Assembly (NCBI GenBank): GCA_963721725.1
Contig: CAVRLX010000009.1
Coordinates: 434,001 to 498,000 of the forward strand
Origin: RI-153 sp963721725
Lineage (GTDB): Bacteria; Chloroflexota; Anaerolineae; Caldilineales; Caldilineaceae
Direction of reading: 5' to 3'
DNA length: 64,000 nt
In this document: piece after piece, positions 18,033 to 29,600 of the stretch
Layout: every line of letters starts with the position of its first letter
How positions within the stretch are numbered: position 1 is the first letter of the stretch
Position numbers and translations under genes: made by a program
The notes under the pieces: generated by a model
The model's input: only the letters and a program-made list of their open reading frames with translations
Databases searched by the model: none
Told to the model about the DNA's origin: nothing

Positions 18033-18716
18033 CTCCGCGCGGCCTCGGCGTTAAACTTCTGAGACGACCCTTGCATCACAATCGCGCCAGTCTCCATAAC
18101 GTAGAAATAGTTTCCCACATTCAGGGCAAAGTCCAAATATTGCTCTACCAACAAAATCGACAGTTTTCGCTGCTTTTGCAGATCACGGATCACGTTTTCA
18201 ATGTCCATCATAATCGACGGTTGGATGCCCTCGGTGGGTTCGTCCAGCAGGAGCAATTTGGGACGCCGCACCAGCACGCGCCCAAAGGCGAGTTGTTGTT
18301 GCTGCCCGCCGCTCAACGTGCCCGCCATGCGGTTGCGCATCTCTTTGAGCACGGGAAAGATAGCATAGACTTCGTCCAGCGCCTCTTTGTCCACCTTGCG
18401 ATCAGAGGTTGCCTCAAAGCCGATGAGCAAATTTTCATAGACCGTCAGTCAGGGGAAGATGCCGCGCCCTTGCGGCACATACCCAATCCCAGCGCGCGCC
18501 CGTTCGCTGGTCGACCAACGTGTGATCGGGCGATCTTCGAGCAACATGTCACCCTGCGTTCGGCTTGAGCAGCCCCATCATACTCTTCATCAGCGTCGTT
18601 TTGCCCACGCCGTTGCGCCCCATCAAACAGACCACCTGCCCGGTAGGGATGGTCAAATTTACATCGCGCAAAATGGTACTTTCGCCGTAATTGACTGAAA
18701 TTTCGATGGATAGCAT
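18017..18716 (-). CDS. urtE: UrtE, urea ABC transporter ATP-binding protein, frameshifted
   Basis: UrtE is one of two ATPases of the urea (Urt) importer of the branched-chain amino acid transporter family. The N-terminal part begins at ATG 18716 with MLSIEISVNYGESTILRDV and the Walker A region CLMGRNGVGKTTLMKSMMGL. The C-terminal part has the signature GTLSGGQQQQLAFGRVLVRR, Walker B KLLLLDEPTEG and LLVEQYLDFAL, ending at the stop at 18017. Between about 18430 and 18550 at least two single-base breaks interrupt the frame. The bridged length (about 233 residues) is the normal UrtE length, so no large piece is missing. It is last in an urtABCDE order, separated from urtD by a heptad-type gap. 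Confidence 0.85.
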
Positions 18717-18724
18717 GGGGTTGT

Positions 18725-18803
18725 CCTCATATTTTATAGGAGTTGGGAAAATAGATATTGGGTTATTGGTGAAATTACCAATACCGCAATCATCTAATAT
18801 TTT
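18725..18803. repeat. Heptad-like gap sequence between urtD and urtE
   Basis: The gap holds GGGTTATTGGT and, ten bases on, ACCAATACC, an imperfect inverted repeat, with neighbouring seven-base steps of the ATTGG/CCAAT kind. It resembles the elements at 10866-10912 and 34973-35062 but is more diverged. Confidence 0.4.
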
Positions 18804-18804
18804 C

Positions 18805-19570
18805 TCAATGTTGCGTTTGGCGGCTGCGGCCCAAGTAAACTTCGACCACACGTGGATCGTTCTGCACGGCCCCAACGGAGCCTTGGCAGAGCAATTTGCC
18901 CATGTGCAGCACGCTGACGGTGGCTGGCAAAGCTGCGCACAAATTCCATGTCGTGTTCTACCACCAGCACCGAACAGCGTTGGGCAATCTCTTGCAGCAA
19001 GTTCGCCGGTGCGGTTGCGCTCCGGGCGCGTCATGCCGGCCACAGGTTCGTCGAGCAACAATAGCTTAGGCTCCTGCACCAGCAACATGCCGATCTCCAG
19101 CCATTGCTTTTCGCCGTGCGCCAGATGCCCGCGCGCACGTTGGCACGCTTGCTCAGCCCGATCTAAGTCCAAGAGTGTCATGGATCTTGGCTTTTGGTCG
19201 GCGGTTGAAAGGCTGCAAAAGAGCTGCAGGATGCCGTCGTCAAAGCCAACCGCTGCCTCCAAATTTTCGTAGACCGTGAGGCTGCCAAAGATGGTCGGCG
19301 TCTGAAATTTACGCTCAATCCCTTGCTGCACCAGCTATGCTCGGCGGTGCGCAACACGTTCAGCTGCCATTAAAGGTGACCTGCCCTGCTGTGGGCGGGT
19401 CTTACCCGTAACCACATCGAGCAGGGTGGTCTTGCCCGCCCCGTTGGGGCCGATCACAAAGCGCAATTCACCCTGCGCCATGGAAAATTCAGGCCGTTCA
19501 AGCGCTTGAAAGCCATCAAAGCTGACGGTTACATTCTGCACATCCAAAATGGCACTCTTGGCTGCTGCAT
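18805..19570 (-). CDS. urtD: UrtD, urea ABC transporter ATP-binding protein, frameshifted
   Basis: UrtD is the second ATPase of the urea importer. The start is ATG 19570 with AAGGAGG upstream (MQQP, then after an immediate frame change KSAILDVQNVTVSFDGF). Then come ELRFVIGPNGAGKTTLLDVV (Walker A), the stretch RKFQTPTIFGSLTVYENLE typical of this subfamily, WLEIGMLLVQEPKLLLLDEP (Walker B) and CSVLVVEHDMEFVRSFA. The natural end YLGRSRQTQH and a stop at 18805 are in yet another frame. At least four frame changes are required, but the total length (about 255 residues) is normal. Its start overlaps the deduced urtC stop as TAATG, the tight spacing expected in an intact operon. Confidence 0.85.
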
Positions 19571-20742
19571 TAAGGTCCCTCCTTCGACATCGGGCAATGT
19601 GGTCATCGCGCTCGTTGAAGTTCGGGGCGCGACAATCGGGTGCGCTTGGCGTGCGCGCATCCGCGCAAGCGGGCCCAGCACACGCCATTGGCTTTGCAAC
19701 TTCGCCACTGAAACCGACAATGCCCTGTGGGAAGAGCAGAACGCTGCCGATAAAGAGCGCCCCTAGAAAGTATTGCCAGATGTCGGGGTAGGATTCGCTA
19801 AAGTAGCTGCGGCCATAGCTGACCAGCAGCGCGCCCAAGAATGGCACCGACCAGCGTGCCGCGCCCGCCGACGCGCCACCCAGATCACCATTTCGATCGA
19901 CGGCACGACGCCCATGCTCGACGGTGAAATAATGCCCGACCTGGGGCACAAAGAGAATACCCGCCAGCGCCGCAATCGCTGCGGAGAGCGCAAAGATCAG
20001 CATCTTGATCTGGACTGGGTCATAGCCCAGGAAGCGCACGCGATCTTCGTTGTCGCGCAGGGCCACGAGCATCCGCCCAAAGCGCGATTCAGTGACCCAG
20101 TTCACGAGCAAATAGACTGCAAGCAAGACAGCCAGTGACGGTGGCAATATAGAAGCCAGTTTGCACTTCGGCGCTGAGCAACGACTTGCCAAAGAGCTGT
20201 GCACTGCCCAGGTTGGTGATGCCGTTGGTGCCGCCCGTGTAGGCCTGTTGGCCGACAAACCAGATGCTGGTCAGCAGCGTGAGCGCCTGGGTGATAATCG
20301 AAAAGTAGACGCCCTGCACCCGGCTGCGAAAGATAAAATAAGCCCAACATCGCGGCAAGCAATGCCGGGATAATCAGGGCCGCGAGCGATGGCAAAGATC
20401 GGCGATCGGTAAAGGGCGCCCAGAACCAGGGCAACTCTTTCAGACCGCTCCAAAACATAAAGTCTGGCAATCTTGCCGCCCGATGATTGCAACTTCAGAT
20501 ACATGGCAAAGCCATAGGCGCCCAGGCCAAAGAAGAGCCCCTGACCCAGGCTCAACATGCCGCCATAGCCCCAGATCAGATCCAGCCCGATGGCGATCAT
20601 GGCGAAGGTCAGAAATTTGCCCAGTTGAGTCAGGCGAAAGTCGGTGAAAGACCGTGGCGCCATCAAGAGTAGCACGGCGACGAGCAGAAATGGCCCCCAC
20701 CGGCTGATCAGGTCAATCGCCTTGCATAATGTCTCTGCTCAT
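19571..20742 (-). CDS. urtC: UrtC, urea ABC transporter permease, frameshifted
   Basis: The second membrane subunit of the urea importer. Starting at ATG 20742, pieces of the protein are found in all three minus frames: LTQLGKFLTFAMIAIGLDLI, GYGGMLSLGQGLFFGLGAYG, QGVYFSIITQALTLL, GGTNGITNL, LVNWVTESRFGRMLVALRDN, RVRFLGYDPVQIKMLIFALS and GALFIGSVLLFPQGIVGFSG. These are typical LivM-family helices and the EAA-like cytoplasmic loop (FGRMLVALRDNEDRVRFLGY). At least five frame changes are needed. The bridged length, about 390 residues, is normal for UrtC. The deduced stop overlaps the urtD start. Confidence 0.82.
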
Positions 20743-20768
20743 GCTTGAACCTCGCTTGCGCAGTCTGG

Positions 20769-21678
20769 TTAGCGGCAACTTGACCGCGTCTGCAAAGCCG
20801 CCAGCCCGGATGGCTTCCACTGCAAAAAGGCGATGATCAGCAGCAAGACCAGCACTTTGCCCACCGTGGCTGTCGTGCCCAGTTCGAGAACAGGTGTTGC
20901 CAAGCCGATCAGCACAGCAGCGGCAATGGTGCCCGGCAAGCTGCCCACGCCGCCCAGCACCACCACCATAAAGGCATCTACAATGTAAAAGGTGCCAATC
21001 GAGGGCCCGATCGGGCCGATCAGGGTGAGCGCACAGCCGGCAACGCCGGCCAACCCCGTGCCCAGCGCAAAGGTCATGGCATCCACCCGGCGCGAGCGAA
21101 CGCCCAGGCAGGAGGCCATCTCGCGGTTCTGCATCACCGCACGCAGACGCCGTCCGCTGGCGTCGCGTGTAAGATAAAGATAGACGGCAACCACGGTGAC
21201 GATGACCAAGCCAATAATAAAGATACGCTTGTAGGGCAGCAACAGCCCGACGCCAATATCAACACCACCGTTCAGCCAGATGGGGCTGGAGACATTGACA
21301 TTGGGCGCGCCAAAAATGCTGCGCGCCGCCTGTTGCAACACGAGCCCGACCCCCCAGGTTGCCAGCAGCGTATCCAGCGGGCGACCATACAGGTGACGAA
21401 TCAGCGTGACCTCCAGCACCACGCCCAGCAGACGCCGCAAAGAGAAAGGCGGCCGGGATCGCCAACAAGAACCAGATCCCAGCCTCTACGCCGCCCAAGA
21501 CCGGCGCAAAGACGCCGTTGAAAGAGAAAGGCCACGTAGGCGCCCACCATAATAAATTCACCGTGCGCCATGTTGATCACGTTCATCAAGCCAAAGGCAA
21601 AGGCCAAGCCCAGCGAGACCATCAACAAAATCGAGCCGAGACTAAGCCCGTTAAAGCTTGCAAAATAATTGTATCCAT
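20769..21678 (-). CDS. urtB: UrtB, urea ABC transporter permease, frameshifted
   Basis: The LivH-type permease of the urea importer. From ATG 21678 (MDTIILQ, then FNGLSLGSILLM in a new frame) it continues with LAFAFGLMNVINMAHGEFI, and after two more frame changes with an intact stretch TLIRHLYGRPLDTLLATWGV to the stop at 20769, including GRRLRAVMQNREMASCLGV (the ATPase-contact loop) and VVVLGGVGSLPGTIAAAVL. The last 220 codons are uninterrupted, so the damage is concentrated at the 5' end. The bridged length of about 303 residues is normal. A hairpin overlaps its ribosome binding site. Confidence 0.85.
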
Positions 21679-21680
21679 CG

Positions 21681-21704
21681 CTTCCCCAACTTCCGTTTGG
21701 GAAG
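21681..21704 (-). promoter_or_regulatory. Hairpin overlapping the urtB ribosome binding site
   Basis: On the minus strand CTTCCCAAAC, a GGAA loop and GTTGGGGAAG form a 10-bp stem with one G-U-type mismatch, ending two bases before the urtB ATG. The 3' arm contains GGGGAAG, the only ribosome-binding-like sequence. Read on the plus strand, the same stem is followed by TTTT, so it might alternatively be a weak terminator in that direction. Confidence 0.45.
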
Positions 21705-21815
21705 TTTTCTGCATTGGCAGTTCACTCAGACACAGACGCAATCGAGTAGGATTGAACGATTGGTTACAAGCACTCTGCGCACGCGGTAAAGACAAATCAC
21801 TTGTATCGAACAGAA

Positions 21816-21880
21816 TCTAGGCTGCGATGCACTCGCCAGCATCGCTTCGAACTAGTCTATCCGGGCAGTGCGTGCACCTG
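21816..21880. repeat. Second copy of the palindromic element seen at 9400-9471
   Basis: CTAGGCTGCGATGCACTCGC (21818-21837) aligns with CTAGGGTGCGACGCACTCGC (9403-9422), and the right side AGTCTATCCGGGCAGTGCG with TGCACCTG aligns with the right arm at 9443-9471, with a few small gaps. It lies between urtA and urtB. Confidence 0.55.
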
Positions 21881-21931
21881 ACTTCCAGCTGTTCGCCTTG
21901 ACTTCGGTCTTGCGTAGCGGTGCAGACTTCG

Positions 21932-23243
21932 CTACTGACTCGCGCCTTCGGCCAGACCGGCGGCCCATTCAATATTCTTCAGGAATGGATCGGCTTGACC
22001 GGCTTCCGGCAGCTGAAGACTTCGTCGATCAGACCCTTCGGCGTTGATTTGCCCGATGCGGACATACTTGTAGGTGTGTTGATTTTCCGGATCTACCTTG
22101 ATCAGACCTTCGGGAGCGGCGAATTCGATCTCACCGCTGCGGCAGCGGCCTTGCGCATGGCGTCAACGTCGGTGCTACCAGCCTTCTCGACCATCTCTTT
22201 CCACAGGTAGACACCAAAGTAGCCGGCCTCAATCGGGTCTGCTGTCACGCGATCTTCACCATAGGCCGCTTTGTAGGCAGCGACAAAGGCTTCGTTTTCC
22301 GGCGTATCGGTGGTCTGGTAGTAGTTCCAGGCGGTGTAGTGACCGACGATATTTTCGATACCGATGCCGCGCACTTCTTCTTCTGCCACGCTCACGGACA
22401 TGACCGGCAGGGACTCGGCCGTGAAACCGGCATCCTTGAACTGCTTGAAGAAGGCCACATTGCTATCGCCATTCAGCGTGTTGAAGATGGCGTCTGGCTG
22501 TGGCTTCCTGAATCTTGCTGATGATGGTGCTGAATTCGGTGCCACCCAACGGAACATATTCTTCGCCGGCCAGTGTCACACCCAGGGCTTCTAGTTGTGC
22601 CTTGATGATCAGGTTGGCGGTGCGGGGGAAGACATAGTCTGAGCCAAGCAGGTAGATGTTCTTGGCGCCCAATTCATTGACCAGATATTCCACGCCGGGG
22701 ATAATCTGCTGGGTCGGTTCGGCGCCGGTGTAGAAGATATTGGGCGATGATTCCAAGCCTTCGTATTGCACCGGGTAGAAGAGCAGGCCGTTCAGCTCTT
22801 CAAAGACGGGCAATACGGCCTTGCGGCTGGCGCTGGTCCAGCAGCCAAAGACGACAGCAACGCCATCTTGCTGAATCAACTTGCGGGCTTTCTCGGCAAA
22901 GGTTGGCCAATCGCTGGCGCCATCTTCGATAACCGGCTCGATTGTTTGCCCAAAACGCCGCCATTGGCATTGATTTCTTCAATCGCCAGCAGGGTGGCGT
23001 CTTTCACGGACACTTCGCTGATCGACATGGTGCCGCTCAATGAGTGCAAAATGCCCACCTTGATCACATCATCCTCAGCCGGGGCTGGTTCAGTTGCCGT
23101 GGTCTCTGTGGTGGGTGCAGGGGTCTTGCTGCTGGTGCCGTTGTTCCGCCCGGGGCACACGCCGAAAGAATCAATGAGAATAGAAGGAAAAGAACAGGAA
23201 GACGAGTATAAGATTTCTTCAAAAGGTGAACCGTTGCAAGCAT
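21932..23243 (-). CDS. urtA: UrtA, urea-binding lipoprotein, frameshifted
   Basis: The extracellular substrate-binding protein of the urea importer. ATG 23243 follows AAGGAG by nine bases and opens a lipoprotein signal sequence, MLATVHLLKKSYTRLPVLF, with the lipobox LSAC; after a Thr/Pro-rich linker in another frame comes VIKVGILHSLSGTMSISE. Further pieces are VAVVFGCWTSASRKAVLPVF, LFYPVQYEGLESSPNIFYTG, YLLGSDYVFPRTANLII and ESLPVMSVSVAEEEVRGIG, then YKYVRIGQINAEG and a probable end at 21932. These match UrtA rather than LivJ/AmiC-type binders (the YPVQYEG and FYTGA segments). At least five frame changes are required. The bridged length is about 437 residues, as expected. No urease genes are in the window. 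Confidence 0.85.
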
Positions 23244-23698
23244 GGACGTCTAGGCTCCTTATCCAGCATAGAGATGGATGAAGTGGCTCCCTGGGGGAGG
23301 GATGTCGAAAGATAAAATAACAATTGAAGCAGATCTGTTTCAGTTGATAAGCCTAGCCGAGTTTGTGGGGGAGTTCAGCAGACAAGAGGGCTACAGTTAC
23401 GAGGGCGTTTTTTGTGCATGTTGTACATGGGCCAATCAGAGCACTCTCCAATAAATAAAAGCTTACGGTACAAAAAAATCATGTTACCATATTGTAAGGT
23501 TTCTTATGACTTTCTTGTCGTAAAATATGATTCATCTCTTCTTTTTCCTGTTTTATGGATGACTACTGCGAAAAGCATGTTTAACCGAGAAGAGCGCAAA
23601 GAGTCGCCAAGAATTTCTCCTGAAATCTTTGTGCTCTCTGTCATTTTCGCAGGAAAGTTATGGATGGCTGTGTTCTAACTTCTGTCCGGGAGAAACGC
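23244..23698. other. Divergent intergenic region between urtA and the first giant gene
   Basis: About 455 bases, AT-richer than the surroundings, which should hold promoters for both directions. ATGTTGTACAT at about 23417-23427 is a small palindrome. Positions 23590-23640 hold a gap sequence (GAGCGCAAAGAGTCGCC and TGTGCTCTCTG) of the CTCTTTGCG class. GGGAGAAACGC directly precedes the ATG at 23699. No convincing gene was seen. Confidence 0.5.
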
Positions 23699-26600
23699 AT
23701 GATTCGGTTCTATGCGTGGTTGCGTTTGTTGGGTTGTATGATCCTATTCGCCCTCACAGCAACCACTGCACGCGCCCAGGAACCCGTGCAGACGCCCGTG
23801 CCCGCTGTGTCACCCTTCCAGATCTATCTGCCCCTGATCGAGCAAACTACACAATTTCCGCCTCAAACCGGCAGCTTTCTCTTTGAGATCGATCCCAGCT
23901 TGCGACGGATGACCGTCAATACGCATCCGTCCTCGGCAAACCATCCACAAACCCGTTCCAATGTACGCCCGCTGCTGGCCGGCAGTGAACTTTCGCAGCC
24001 TTTTGTTGATTATGACTTTCAGACTGGCAACCGTCTGATCCTGCGTATTGCCTATCGCAACATCACCGCCGATCAACTCTTTACACAGCCCTTTTCTGTT
24101 GCTGTGCGTCGGTGCAGCGAAGCAGTTTCAACGCCCTGCACCGACAATATCGTCACCTCGTTTGAGCCGGGGATCAGCGATGACGATCTGGGTGGCGACG
24201 GCATTCTCAGCCCCGGTGAGACCACTTCGCCACTGCTCTTCGAGATCATCCACAAGGGGCAGCCCTTCTCCTATGCCGTGGATGTGCTGGCCGGGGTGGA
24301 GCCGCTGACCAGCCTCGCCGCCGAGACGCTCACCGTCCTCACCGGCGAGGTCTATAACGACGCCACAGGGCTGCCCCTGGCGGGTGCGCAGGTAGAGGTC
24401 ATCGAAACCAACCGCGCGCTTAGCCCCTTTGTCACCAGCACCACCACCGATGAAGACGGACGCTATCGCCTGGTTACGGATCAAGCCAGCGTGCGCCTGC
24501 GCATCCACACCGCCGGATTCACTACGGTCGAGCGCGCAGCCACTGTCCCCAACGGCAGCCGCGCCGATTTCTTGGATGCCCGCCTCACCCCGCTGGATGG
24601 CAACATCACCGAAATGCTGGCCGTGGCAGGCGGCACGCTCACCGATAACGTCGGCGCGTATCAGCTCAGGCTGGAACCCTTTGCCCTTGCCAACGACACC
24701 CACATGCAGCTCACCCCCGTAGGCGGACAGGGCCTCATTGAGCGCCTGCCCGGTGGATGGTCGCCCGTGGCCGCCGTGGCGATCAGCCCGGACAATGTAA
24801 TGTTTACCCCAGCCGCCACGCTCACCGTGGCTGCGCCCAGCGCGCTCCCGGCCGCCGGTGAGATCCATATTATGCGCTGGGATAGCGCCGCCGCACAGTG
24901 GATCGACCTAGGCAAGGCCACTGTGCTTGTCGATACCAACCAGATCCAATTGAGCACGGACCGCAGTGGGCACTATGCCTTTGCGCTGGCTGATGCCGAT
25001 CACAGCGCCGTCAGCAACTTAACTCTCCCCGCAGACACCGTCATCGCCACCGACCCTGCCGATCGCATCATCCTGGCCGAAATAGGCCGCCACACCCGCG
25101 TCACCGTCGCCGCCAGCGCCGGAGAGAGTATGCACAGCGGCACGCCCTTTGCCGTCACCTTCCACGAAAGCTACGCCAGCGTGGACGGTCACACCGTCTA
25201 TCTTGAGCCAATGATCCAAGACTTTGTCTTTTATGCCTTCCCCGCCGGGCAAAAACGGCTGACGGGCGCGTTTACGGTGACACCCTCGCGGCAATTATGA
25301 TCTTGCCACCTTGCGCCTGGGCAGCATTGAACTCCAGCCCCTGGCCGGCGACGATCTCACCTTGCCCGCCGGCGCGGTCGGTGGGGCTGGAAGGCGCAAC
25401 GCTGCCTGGCCCGGCGGGGATCACGCTGGACGTGCCCGCCGGGGCCACGGTGAAACCGATCCCTGTGCGCCTTGCCACATTGACAGATGAACCCTTCGAT
25501 CCCCTGTTGACCTGCGGGGTATAGCTTTGTGGCCGGGGTGGGCATTGATCTCCACGGCGCACGCCTGCAACGCCCGGCGCGGCTTTCCATGCCCACGCCG
25601 GCAGGCATCACAGCAGCAGATCAGATAGCATTGGTGCGCCTGGCCGAGATAGGCGAGGCCAGCCACTTAATGGTCGTGGGCGAAGCCCACATAGAAAATG
25701 GCGAACTGGTGGCTGTTGTCGATCCCAATGGGTTGCCCTTTTATGGCATCCGCCGGGGCGGGCGCTATGCCTTTGTGCGCGTCGCCCCAGCGCTCGCCTT
25801 TGTGCAGGGCGTCATCGCCGACGTGGGCGGCTTTCCCCTGCGTGGCGGCTTGATCAGCGCGGCAGGCGCGGCGCTGGTGACCCAGACCGATCCCAACGGG
25901 CAGTATGTTCTGGCCGTGCCGCTGGGGCCAGTGACGCTCACGGTCACCGATCTGCGCACCGCCGACACCCTCACCCTCAGCGGCAACGCTGGCGATACGC
26001 TCAATGCCTCGCTTTCGCCCACGCCACCCGATGTGGCGAGCCTCTCCCCGGCGGACGGCACAACCGGCATTGCGCTCTCCGCCGCCGTGGTCATCAGCTT
26101 TACCGAGGCTATTGACGCCGCCAGTTTGAATGACACCACCGTGCGGCTGATCCTGACCGACGATGGCACAACGGTGGCGGTTGTGCGCTCACTTTCGCCG
26201 GATCGGCGCGTGGTGACGCTGCGCCCCACGATGCTGCTCCAATCCGACACGGCCTACGCTATCGAGGTGACGACTGGCATTCGTGATCTCAACGGGCGCG
26301 GGTTGGTCACCCCGCAAACGGTCAATTTCCATACAGTGGACACCACGCCGCCGCTGCGTCCACCCGCGGGCAATCTCACCGCTTCCATCCCTGTGGACGG
26401 CTTTTCCACCGTGCGCGCCACCCAGGGCACGGTACAGCCCGATTGGATTGTCACAGTGGCTAACCGCACCAGCGGCGCTCGCACCAGCGTGATCCCCGAG
26501 GCCGATGGCAGTTTCAACGTGCGCGTCCCGGCCCAGTATCATCACCGGCTAGAGTTAGAACTGATCGACGCCTCTGGCCTCTCCACGGTGATGGCCGTGC

Positions 26601-29600
26601 CCTCCTTTGCCAACGCAGATGGCAGCGTGATCATCGGCAGCGAGGGCGGCACAGTAACGGGTGCAGACAACACCGCGGTGAACATCCCCGCCGGAGCCTT
26701 CCCCAACGGCACGCTTGTAAAGATCGCGCCGCTCAGCGCCGCCGATCTGCCCATCCCCGCCCCGGCCGAAGCGCCCTTTGTGGGCGCGGTGACACTCGAG
26801 ACCGGCGGCCAGATGGCGGAACAGGCGCTTGATCTCAGCGTGCCCGCCCCCGCCGACGCCACCGCCCAGGATCAAGTGGTGGTGGCGCGCTACGTCACCT
26901 ATCCTGGTGGCAGCGGCTGGATGGTGATGGATCGGGCCTATTTGCAGGATGGCCGCTACAGCACGGCGGCACAGCCCCAGGCCGTGGGACGTGCGCCCGG
27001 CCTGGCCAGTCTCAGCGCCAGCCTCACCGGGCTTGCCTGGCAAAAAGGCATCTTCACCGGCGGCAGCTTTTCATTCCTGCGCGTCTCTAATGAGGGCGCG
27101 TGTATGAGCTATGTCCAGGTCGACTACAGCCTCAGCTTTGATTTTGTGATGCTGCCCCAAGCCCCCTATATTGTTGTGCCTGGCTTTACGCCCCCGGCCA
27201 TCCAAGTGGCACGTTTCCCGGCGCTGTGCAACTCGGCGCTCGAGATCGACATTATCCGCCCGCAGACCGGCGATCTGGTAGAGCGGATCACACGGCGCGC
27301 CCCCGCCCAGCGTGATTTCGTGGGCAACACACCCGCCGATGCCAACAGCGACGACGGCCAGAACGCCATCAGCGACGACAAAAAGCCGCCGCGCCTGCTC
27401 CGCCATAACCTCTACAGCGGCTATCAGCTTGACAACGTCGAACTCCTCTTCTCCAAAAAAATGAATGTGGAGTCGGTCAAAGACAATATTGTGGTGCAGC
27501 GCGCCAATACCGGCGAACGCCTGCGCGGCACGTGGCAGAGCTATGACAAACAGACGCTCTTTGTCTTTACGCCGGAAGCTCCCTTCCGCCACGGCGAAGA
27601 GTACACGGTGATCTTTGGGGCCGCCACCGATGCCCAGCCCAACGCCAACAAACTTAACGAAGCTAATTTAATGGTGACGATCTTTGAGCCGCATGTCGTC
27701 ACCGACCTTGCTACGCTGATCGGCACGGCAGCAGGAACCCAAGCTGCCGCCAACATTGGCGATATCCTCTTTGTGGCCCATGCGGCCACCGACACTGCGC
27801 CCTCGGCGATTGGACAGATCCTGAGCGTAGTGAAGAGCGAAGTGGTCACGGGCACGCAGATGATCGGCCAGGCGCCCACGGGGTTGATACGACTGCGCGC
27901 CCTGGCTGCCCTGCCCGACATTTTCTTGGAATCGCCCACGGCCAAAAACTACCCGCTCGATCTGGAACCCACCACGGTGATCACCTCATTTTTGCGCCCG
28001 ATTGCCATTCTCACCACAACGCTGCCGGTTTCCATCACCAATGAGATCGTGGCGGAGATGGACAAAGGCGTGATCACCGAGACGCTGAAACTGCTCTTTG
28101 CACAGGAGATCGAGCGTCCGCTCCACCGCCGCGCCGAGCTTTTTCGCGCCACGGTTGCCCAGCCCGACGGCAGTGAGCAGGTGCAATATTTTATCCACAG
28201 CCGCGGCGACCGCTACCTGATCGAGCAGTTGCCCGACGAACAGCTTCAGATCTCTGTGGGCCGCGATCTGCTGGCGCTGCTGGGCACCACCGAGCCACTG
28301 ACCGGGGGCATGGAACTGCTGGAGATCTACGACGTCACCCCCTGCACCAAGCCCGATCTGCCGGGGATGCCCCAGGGCGACAACTGCCTCAACCCGGCCA
28401 CCATGACCCTTTCGCGCAAGGTTCTCAACGATCCCAAAAACGCGCTGAGCCTGCCCCGTTTCTATCCCAACGTGAGCAATGTGCCCAAAGAGATCGGCGT
28501 GCCCGTGAGCCTGGCCGTTGCCAACGTCCCCGTGGATGGCGTGGCCGCGGTCTACATCGTCAACACGGGAATTGGTCTGCAAGCTGTGGATGTGGGCCTT
28601 GCACCCAATATGCCCAATCCGCTCAACACGCGCTTCAACCTAGCCCCCACTGGCCTTGTGCGCGGACAGTTCAACGATGTGGCGGTGCTAAACGGTCTGG
28701 TGTTGGCAACAAAAAAAGAGGATAAGGAGAACCACCCACAACTGCGCATCTACGACAACCGGCTGGAGCCTGTGGTCAAAGAGGGCGGTACCACTCCCTT
28801 CTTGATGGACTTTAACGCCGTGAGCAGCGTGGCCGCCGGGCGTTTTGTCTATGACATGGACGAGGACGGCAATCTGGGTGAGGCTGAAAATGGCTTCGAT
28901 CTGCCCACCGGTGAAGGTCCGAATGCCGGTCTGATCAGGGATGATAACGAGGCCACCGACGAGCTTTTCGACCTAGCCTTTGTCACGGCACCGCTGGTCA
29001 ACGGCAACGGCGCGCTCTGGATTGTGGATCTCAACAAAGTCACCGATCTGGCCGCTCTCAACCGCTACAGCGGCTCGGCGAACGAGCTGCGCATTGTGGC
29101 GTCGGTTCCGTTACCGCCCGGGGCGCGAGAGATCAGCATCGATCCCGCCCGCCACGCCGCCTATGTGGAGATCAGCGGGCGCGGCGTGGCAACAGTTGAT
29201 CTGCGCGGGCTGATCCCGGATCTGGCCCAAGTTCGCACCCTGACTGGCCACGCCGCGCCCACGCTACTCGATCTCGACGGGGACAAGATCGATGACCGTC
29301 TGCTGAGCATCACCAATATGTCGGATCTGGCCCACCGCGGCGATCTGGATCTCGACGAAGATCCCAACCGGCCGCTGGCCTTTACGGCGCGCAACAACAG
29401 CGGCGTAGAACTGCTCAAAGTCTGCAACAGTTGCCAGGAGTTGATCCTGGATTTCCGCAGGATAGAAAATTGGGTGGACCAAAACCAGAAGGTCAAGAGC
29501 GAGGCCGAAAAGAGCGAGCGCCAGGATGACGACGAGGAAGATGCCCGCAACCAGCCCTATCGCGACGAATACAATACCCTGGTCTATCTGCTCGGCCGCG

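Noticed and set aside
17834..18568. Plus-strand frame continuing through urtE
   Set aside because: Only the first part could be a gene; the rest is opposite the clearly recognisable UrtE ATPase sequence.
23412..23678. 88-codon plus-strand frame upstream of giant 1
   Set aside because: It runs through AT-rich intergenic DNA and a dispersed gap sequence, has no ribosome binding site, and its residue composition is not protein-like.
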